From NCBI GenBank assembly GCA_021234155.1, contig JAJEKV010000030.1:11590338-11654337 (forward strand): a DNA stretch of 64,000 nucleotides, written 5' to 3'. Of this stretch, positions 57,754 through 64,000 are shown piece by piece. The notes below the pieces were generated by a model. That model searched no databases and was not told the DNA's origin. It was given only the letters and a program-made list of their open reading frames with translations. Within the stretch, counting starts at the first letter, position 1. Every line of letters begins with the position of its first letter. Position numbers and translations under genes: made by a program. This DNA comes from Isoetes taiwanensis (taxonomy: Eukaryota; Streptophyta; Lycopodiopsida; Isoetales; Isoetaceae).

Positions 57754-60700
57754 CTACAACAATACATGTCCATCCAAGTTTTCAAATAACACATGCCTCA
57801 TCTGATCACCTTGTTTTTTGAGACTCTTGTTCATAGCTTCAGTTTCATAGTAATAAACTGGTTCAGGTTCTTCTTCAATTGGCAACATGTCCCATCCCAT
57901 GTCTTCCATAATGCAGAAGACAAATTTAACATCAGGGGCTATTCTAGGATGGGTCTTACAACACACTTAGTCAGACAAAGTTTGAAGTGGAGTTCTGATT
58001 CAGCTTGAAATCACTGAATACATGATTCTCAATAGGGTAGGAAAAATGGCCAAACCATAGTCCCATGGCTCTGAAACTACACAATCGTCGAGAGCATAGA
58101 ATATACGTGACTATTATACAGTCCATTATGAACAACAGAATTGGTTTATCGAGTCGAGAACAAACTTGTTCACCATTAAAGAAAATATGTATAAGGAAAC
58201 CACAATGTAATCGAAGAATTCAACTACAATGTAATGAAAGAGATGTTTATTGTTTCTTTTAATTATACAGGCATGGCACTAGATGCTTGCAGAACCATGT
58301 GCGATAAATACTCAAAACGTTGATTGCCTTTCATGGGATATAGACAAAGAAACATTATTGAAACTTTTTGTCTCGTGCACAGGTTTAATTTGACTTCTTG
58401 AGGAGTTTCTGCTAGACGTTTGATGACTTTAAGGATGGGATGGGACTGTTGAAGAGATTGAAGTGGGCCTTGATCCATGTGGGGTCATCGAGAGCATAGA
58501 ATATGCGTGACTATTATGCATTCTATTATGAACAACAGAATTGGTTTGTCGAGTCGAGAACAAATGTCCACCATCAAAGTAACTATGTGTAAGGAAACCA
58601 CAATGTAATCAAAGAACTCAACTCCATGCAAGGTTGAGTTCCTCTGGCAAAGATACTAATAGATCCCTCGCTAACCTAGAATGAAGGCAAAGCCACAGAG
58701 ATAATCTAGCTGACTACAGCCATGTCAGCACAAGATAACCTGCAAAAAAACGAAAGCAACCCATTAGGTGGTTAGGTCGTTAGGTGCCCTTAGCAGGGAT
58801 AAAATTACGGTAATGATCTTTAGATTTAAGGACAAGGGGGGAACCCGAAGGTCACAGGACCATACTGGGTTAGACAAGGGGAGAAAAACAGTCGACCAAT
58901 TTGGTGTACCATTCTTTAAAAAAGCACGAGAAACCATCAATAAGTATTGCCTCGGAGGCTTCGGTGCCAGGCTGAGAGAAAAAAGTGGAGCCAAATAAGT
59001 ATCTCTAGAAATCACATGATTTTACTAGAGAAGCAAATACAAACCTACCAAAGCCATCAACCAGAATACCACAACCACCCTACCAGCAAAGGGAAAAACA
59101 ATAGTAGACTGCTACTGGTGTAGCCCTCGAAAATGACAAAATAGACCACAAGGGAGGGTGAGGTGGGAGACTGGATGAACAAGTGCCAGAGAGAAAAATG
59201 AACCTATAAATAGAGGTTAAATAATAAAGGAAGATGGATAGACGTCCCCATTCAAGAAATGATGCCTCTATTGCTATTGAAATAAAACTATGGCATTAAA
59301 TTGCTCTCAGCATATAATACTTTATCTACTTCATGGCAATCACAGACCTTGCAGTAGGTCGGCATCAAGCTTTGAAGCTGCAGCGCGCTTTAGATTGCCC
59401 TTGCAATTGTTTTGTAGATGGAGTCTAGAAGCTAAATTAATGATATGGTAAAGATGCTTAACTTAGAGAGCTTTGGTATGCTAGACACAAACAATGGGGA
59501 TAGAGGACACAACATCTTCTAGCTGATGGGTTTTGCATCTTCTAGTTCATTTGAACTGCAGTGGAAAGAAGATACAAGTTTCTACTAATAACTCAAATGC
59601 CGTCTTTTCAAGTATTAATTATCTATTAAATTCAATAACACAAGTCCAGTTCCTTTCTTTGAGCTTGTCTATCTGTGTTGCATGGCCCTTGCATCGATGT
59701 AGTTTAGAATTGCTAAAAAGAATTGAATAGAAGATAGCTAGCAATTGAAACCAACTGCATAGCTAGGGGTAAAAGTTGGCAGAAAGTTATGTAGATTTAG
59801 AGCTAAGTATAAAACATTCTTGTGGATCTAAGTGTGCATGCCGACAAGGTAGTGGAAATAGTCTTCTTTCAAAATTTGGCATTTAACGCGTAAAAATGGT
59901 AATTTGTTGGCTGCTTTTAGAACCCACGTGTAGATCATGTTATAATAAGCCATATGCCTATTCACTACTTTTGTGGCTTAGGTAGAATGATGGTTACGGG
60001 TTGCAAAATGAAACTAAATTGTCACGGGTTTCAATACATGTCCAGATCCATTCTTGACAGAGGTATCTACTCAGATGTGTCAAGGTCTACGCATTGTATG
60101 TGTTCCAATTTTTTGCAAGTATCCAATAGACTTGTCCATGCACTAGCTCAGACCATGTCTGTCACATGAACTCCCATCAATGAATAGCTTAACTTCTTCA
60201 ATGATAAATGCACGTCTTCCATCATAGGAATGAACTCTTTTATCTACTGGTGTGTTCCATGTTTTTGTGGGATTATTTAGCTTTTTGTTGGTTCTATGAT
60301 TGTCTTCAGATCCGTATGGCTTTATATAATATGTTAATGGATTTCAAAGAACAACATAGAAGCTGAAAAGAAGACAAACATGCGTAAGTCAAAGTCAAAC
60401 AATTGCAGTACAAAGCTTATTTCGTCATGAATTGTAAATGGCATACGCATTGGATTTGCATTTACTAGCTCTCACAAGCGATCGTAACTTGTTACCTTCT
60501 AGAAAAGTAGAAAGGATCATCGAATGGGTATAATGCACTTTATGCCGACCATAACCAACACGATGTATTTTTAGGACTTGACTTGTAGTTGTCCAAAAGG
60601 CAAAGCGATAGTGAACAAATGCAAACATTTTATAGGGGACTAGGTCCGTTGGGGTGAGGGCGTCATCGGCGTTTTCGAAAAGACCATAATAGGGTATGCA

Positions 60701-62060
60701 CATGATCATTCGACCTGGTCGCAATGCGTCATGTAGGGGGCGATGGACGCCAGATTAAATATGCTACCACTCTTGAACCATGAAATACCTATCGAATAAA
60801 ATCTTCTATAATGTTCCAACTTCAATGATGTTTTCTCTATCAGGCATTTCTCATCGGCTGCGTTGAACCTAAGCTCATTGGGCACAAAATACGATGATGG
60901 GATCGGTATTGGAGCAACATAGGGAATAGTCTGCCAGGCATTTTCTGGGTTCATGGCGGGGTGGCTTTGTTGGGCCCGATGATCTTGATTCGATTATCGG
61001 GGGGGGGAGGGGAGGAGCGAGTGTGTGGATGTTAGCCGAGTCTACATATCTTTTCTTTTGGGGCAGCTTGCTTGTCTCCTCACTTGCATCCGTGGCCTCG
61101 CCTTTGGGGATTCACTTTGGATTTTCCCTTCGATGTTACAAAGCAGTCGTCCTTCCGAGTGTCACGGTGAATTTCGCCCGAGATGAAGTCGGCTTTGGCG
61201 AAGGCCCATTTGTCTTGGCATTCGTTTTTGATATCCTGCAAGTTCCCTGTTTATATCCTTGCACCTAGCAGCCTAGCCCGCGTCTTTGTCCATTCACGTG
61301 AGCATCTTGACATCCTTTAGGGACTTCAAGGCACAATTTGGTGGTTTTTGTCATTGGTGAAAAGCTTTTCAGACGCGACCGAATCCGAAAGCGGTACATC
61401 CCTATTGCATTTCATGCCAGCAGCTTTTAAGGATTCATAGGAGGGCAGTGGCCAACCGTATCTTCTGGCATTGTGATCCTTTCTATTGGCTTTTTGCTTC
61501 GCTGAACTAGCCGTCATCATACTCGGGTCGTAATATTTGAGCGGCAAGATGTATAGAATAAACATTATGCTGGGTGGTGTCTTCAACGTGACATAGAATA
61601 GCGTTTTGAACCTTATCGGTATTGCCCTCCCACATGTGCACTATAATTCCCATCTGCATGCCCGCCTTGTTCTTTTCACTTGATGTGATAAACAGACACA
61701 AGTCCTTCCTTTTGTCACCAGCGGATTGCAACGCTGCTTGAGAGATTTCCATAAAGTTCAAAACTTCGGTTAGTGGCATGAAGTGATGCTTAAAAGGATC
61801 GCATTTGCGATCAAAGCAGAAACTGAATAAAACATCACAAGTATGACAATAGCACACAATAATATAAGGTGGACAAAACGACTTAGCATGATCGTGACTG
61901 CGATCCTTCCGAGGTGGCAGTCTGATAACTCGAGCAAACAGCCAACTCGTTAAGCTGCATTTTGACAAAGAGACAATAGTAGAGTTGTAGGAAGTCCTGT
62001 TCACCCAACTGCCAAATACTACGACCTCAAATGTGAAAGAAACCCCAACTGCAAGTCATA
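57754..62060 (-). CDS. Multi-exon gene of unknown function, copy 2 (more complete)
   Basis: Coding sense on the minus strand. An exon opening after a TTGCAG acceptor-like site near 62,050 reads VSFTFEVVVFGSWVNRTSYN, runs through a Cys-rich stretch (CYCHTCDVLFSFCFDRKC) and continues in frame to QHNVYSIHLAAQILRPEYDD (about 61,507). Other segments are GWPLPSYESLKAAGMKCNRD (about 61,470), WQTIPYVAPIPIPSSYFVPN (about 60,930), GLFENADDALTPTDLVPYKM (about 60,685-60,625), KRVHSYDGRRAFIIEEVKLF (60,143-60,335) and a last exon 57,966-57,754 ending EPEPVYYYETEAM...HVLL. An 81-bp (27-codon) in-frame piece present in copy 1 is absent. No known domain is recognised. Whether it is expressed, and its exact exons, cannot be judged; sequence errors likely affect 60.5-61.4 kb. 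Confidence 0.4.
57920..59320. repeat. Dispersed repeat R, copy 4
   Basis: Near-identical to copy 3 (27,880-29,280), including both sub-repeats and TATAAATA at 59,205-59,212. Intronic to copy 2 of the unknown gene. Confidence 0.8.
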
Positions 62061-62507
62061 ATGCTAGCCAGGCTTCCCCATCAATTGCTGCGATAGGGCA
62101 GCTCCCTGATAAGCAGAATTAGCTTACCAGAAGTGCTTCCTACCATCGCAATAGATGGAAAAGTTCAGACAATATGTTGGCCTGAAATTAGGGGACCTTA
62201 TCACATTCGAAGTTATAGCATATGGCACTTGGACCATTAAAAGGAGGAGATTTCTACTGTAGCTGTTCTGGAGCTTCTCTGTGTAATGGAACTTAGCAAG
62301 TAGTTAAGATCCATTCACCCAGAGAGGCACCCATAAAGTAGCAAAGGAAGACCCGCCCCTTCTAAGGGAGGTAGCAAGAGTTTCTACAACCCTCTGTTGT
62401 TCCACGAAAAAATGCTCCAAGCCGTGAAGTCGTCCCTGACCAACTCATTAAAAATGCGGCCGCGATCCTATCAAGCTATACAGTCGGGCATAGCTAAGGC
62501 GAGTTCG

Positions 62508-62667
62508 GCTTGCGAGGATCGCCATGGCGATCTCCTCCAGCAATATCGGTGCTCCTTCGTACTCTCACCATCTTAGAAGAAGCAATGTTGCGATCCTTCT
62601 GAGATGGTGAATGTATTATGTAGTACTGTTATTGCTAGAGGAGATCGCCATGGCGATCCTCACGAGC
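62508..62667. repeat. Foldback structure with nested palindromes
   Basis: Arms 62,514-62,544 and 62,631-62,661 are inverted repeats (30 of 31 match), extendable to about 37 bp. A second inner pair (62,566-62,579 with 62,596-62,609) is also complementary. Each outer arm contains the perfect palindrome GATCGCCATGGCGATC. It could be a MITE or a hairpin RNA; no target duplication is obvious. Confidence 0.7.
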
Positions 62668-63256
62668 TTAAAAAAGCAAGGGAAAAACTATGACGCAGGT
62701 ACTGTCGAAGCTACAGCTACAAAAGTTTAACAAAACTTACCAATGCGAGGCAATTTTCCTGGTGCCATCCGGACCTCAATTCGGCAGGCGCTCGCGGGTT
62801 CGGACAGGTGCTCGCAAAAATTCTAACCGCAGTCGCGGAAACTAGCACAGACTATATAGGATTCAGTGCCATTAATGCAAGCGGTCGCAATTAATGCTAC
62901 GTAATAGCGTTCTACGCTTCATTATTACGATCGCCACATTAATTTCGTCCTCGGGGGAACTATTGCGACCCATCGACCCTGAATGTGCACTCTTGCGTCA
63001 TGAGGCAAGGTTGGACAAGATTGCAGTCGCGATATATCCCAGCTAGACCTCGGGTGCCAACGAGAAACATCTTCAAGAAGAGCCATAAAAGACGGCAATG
63101 AAGTATAATTATGAAATCAAGCTTTCACAACAATTGTCAAGTTTGTGGGGAAAATATAGCTGTTATTAGATGAAAAAAAAATACAATAGAGGTGGTTCTG
63201 TCAAGACATAAAATTAGATCCGCCCCATAAATGTCCTAGCCTATCAGGACAGACTG
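62668..63256. other. Mostly unique spacer
   Basis: No gene seen. The unique part of this region has several GCGATC/GTCGC motifs (for example CGCAGTCGCGG near 62,830 and GCAGTCGCGATATATC near 63,025). Confidence 0.4.
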
Positions 63257-63601
63257 TTATGCGGGATACCTGAGCAATGACCTACGCAGAGCGCGTGCAT
63301 GAAACATCACGTCCTGGTGGTATATAATTGGATAGACCAACAACATAGATAACAATAGCCATATCTCGACCATTGGACTCCTCGCCCGCTCCGCATTGGC
63401 AACAATTCTTGAGAAGCTCATTCGTGCATGCGTTGCTTCTGTGGGGGCGTTGAACTCACGTTCAATGTTACCAACCAGATATTGTCGCATGAGAAGAAAT
63501 ATTTCCAGGCCCCTGTCCACCACCTCTTCTTCCGTGCTGCTTGACGATGCCACACTCGAGATGTTCGGGGATGCTGCTCTCGCGTTTCCTACGCAAGGCA
63601 T
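63257..63601 (-). CDS. Hypothetical 114-residue protein
   Basis: An open frame from ATG at 63,601 to a stop at 63,257. Residues 10-28 are Ser/Glu-rich (SVASSSSTEEEVV). Residues 30-75 are helix-prone and charged (DRGLEIFLLMRQYLVGNIER). Residues about 78-95 are hydrophobic (EIWLLLSMLLVYPIIY) and could be a membrane segment. The C-terminus is Arg-rich. I do not recognise the family, and there is no second copy in the window for comparison. It might be a first exon or a chance frame. Confidence 0.3.
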   Translation of the reverse strand: MPCVGNARAASPNISSVASSSSTEEEVVDRGLEIFLLMRQYLVGNIEREFNAPTEATHARMSFSRIVANAERARSPMVEIWLLLSMLLVYPIIYHQDVMFHARALRRSLLRYPA

Positions 63602-64000
63602 AGAAAATTAATATTATTGTCTATTATGATCTTCCCCACAACAATTCTCGTTGCATGCTCGAGTGAAATTAGGAGGACGAGTGGGCGAAAACAGAAGGCA
63701 ATGACGTCCTACTTATGGAAGTCTTAGTGATGATGAGACTCCGGTCATCTTGTGCAGAGGCAAGGCGCAGCTCTAGTACCCATAACTGTGCCCTAGTTAT
63801 AGTTACCAGGACTGCGCATTATACTGCGAGGGATGGCCAAAGATTACACATCAGTGGGCTCCAACTGGTGAAGAGGATCTCAATCCAGACTCTGTAGGAT
63901 CGCAACTGCGATCCCTCAGAGCCGTCCAATGGGACACGGAGAGCAATGGAACCATAGAAACTCTGGTGACATCAGATTAAAAGGAACGTGAATTCCCAAC
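63602..64000. other. Spacer with one near-palindrome
   Basis: No gene supported. GGATCGCAACTGCGATCC at 63,897-63,914 is a palindrome apart from its centre, related to the GATCGC palindromes of the foldback at 62.5 kb. Confidence 0.4.

Larger units (their letters stand above)
57246..62474. repeat. Segmental duplication block E
   Basis: Counterpart of block D. 57,440-60,430 matches 27,395-30,390; 60,430-62,474 matches 30,390-33,208 except for the hAT, the tandem array and an extra exon-bearing stretch (about 60,740-61,075). The part 60,465-61,400 shows dense CAG/CTG-type discrepancies relative to D. Confidence 0.85.

Overview
The window looks like nuclear DNA from a land plant and is almost entirely repeats. 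The strongest anchor is U2 snRNA on the minus strand, preceded by a plant-type snRNA promoter (USE plus TATA box at Pol II spacing). Other plant signs are L1 elements with a zinc-knuckle ORF1 and zf-RVT tails, a chromodomain Ty3/gypsy element, hAT and tRNA-SINE elements, and remnants resembling MED26 and TIC32/retinol-dehydrogenase-type SDR genes. The L1 reverse transcriptases carry GVRQGCPLAP rather than the GLRQGDPLSP common in angiosperms, which hints at a non-seed plant (moss, lycophyte or fern). That is a weak inference.

Layout: 1-122 is the end of a gypsy-type LTR. 123-9,450 is a dispersed repeat unit (R) interrupted by a decayed GC-rich LINE (943-6,090, LINE-A) and a 5'-truncated minus-strand L1 (7,057-9,060, LINE-B). 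9,976-16,785 is a plus-strand L1 (LINE-C). 17,340-18,560 is another R copy that preserves the empty site of LINE-A. 18,897-20,545 holds host-gene remnants. 21,102-33,208 is a compound block: U2 region (block A), inverted partial copies, R, then a minus-strand multi-exon gene of unknown function (block D) broken by a hAT element. 34,000-40,865 is a decayed gypsy element with a 1.65-kb 3' LTR. 40,866-62,474 holds two more U2 blocks (B and C), a second copy of the unknown gene (block E), and intervening L1 and LTR pieces. 62,475-64,000 is mostly unique and contains a foldback structure.

History read from presence or absence: block A is the ancestral-like U2 block with no SINE, L1 or LTR. Blocks B and C share a SINE and an adjacent L1, and form a tandem duplication of about 6.4 kb whose junction joins L1 to LTR. 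Blocks A+D and C+E are two copies of one large duplication. Only the U2 gene in block A keeps normal promoter spacing; B and C have lost 12 bp between TATA and start site.

A caution on sequence quality: differences between duplicate copies cluster at CAG/CTG trinucleotides in patches. This looks like uncorrected long-read errors at methylated CHG sites, so some apparent frameshifts and substitutions may be artefacts. Several open reading frames that appear in this DNA begin at non-ATG codons and were not taken as genes.
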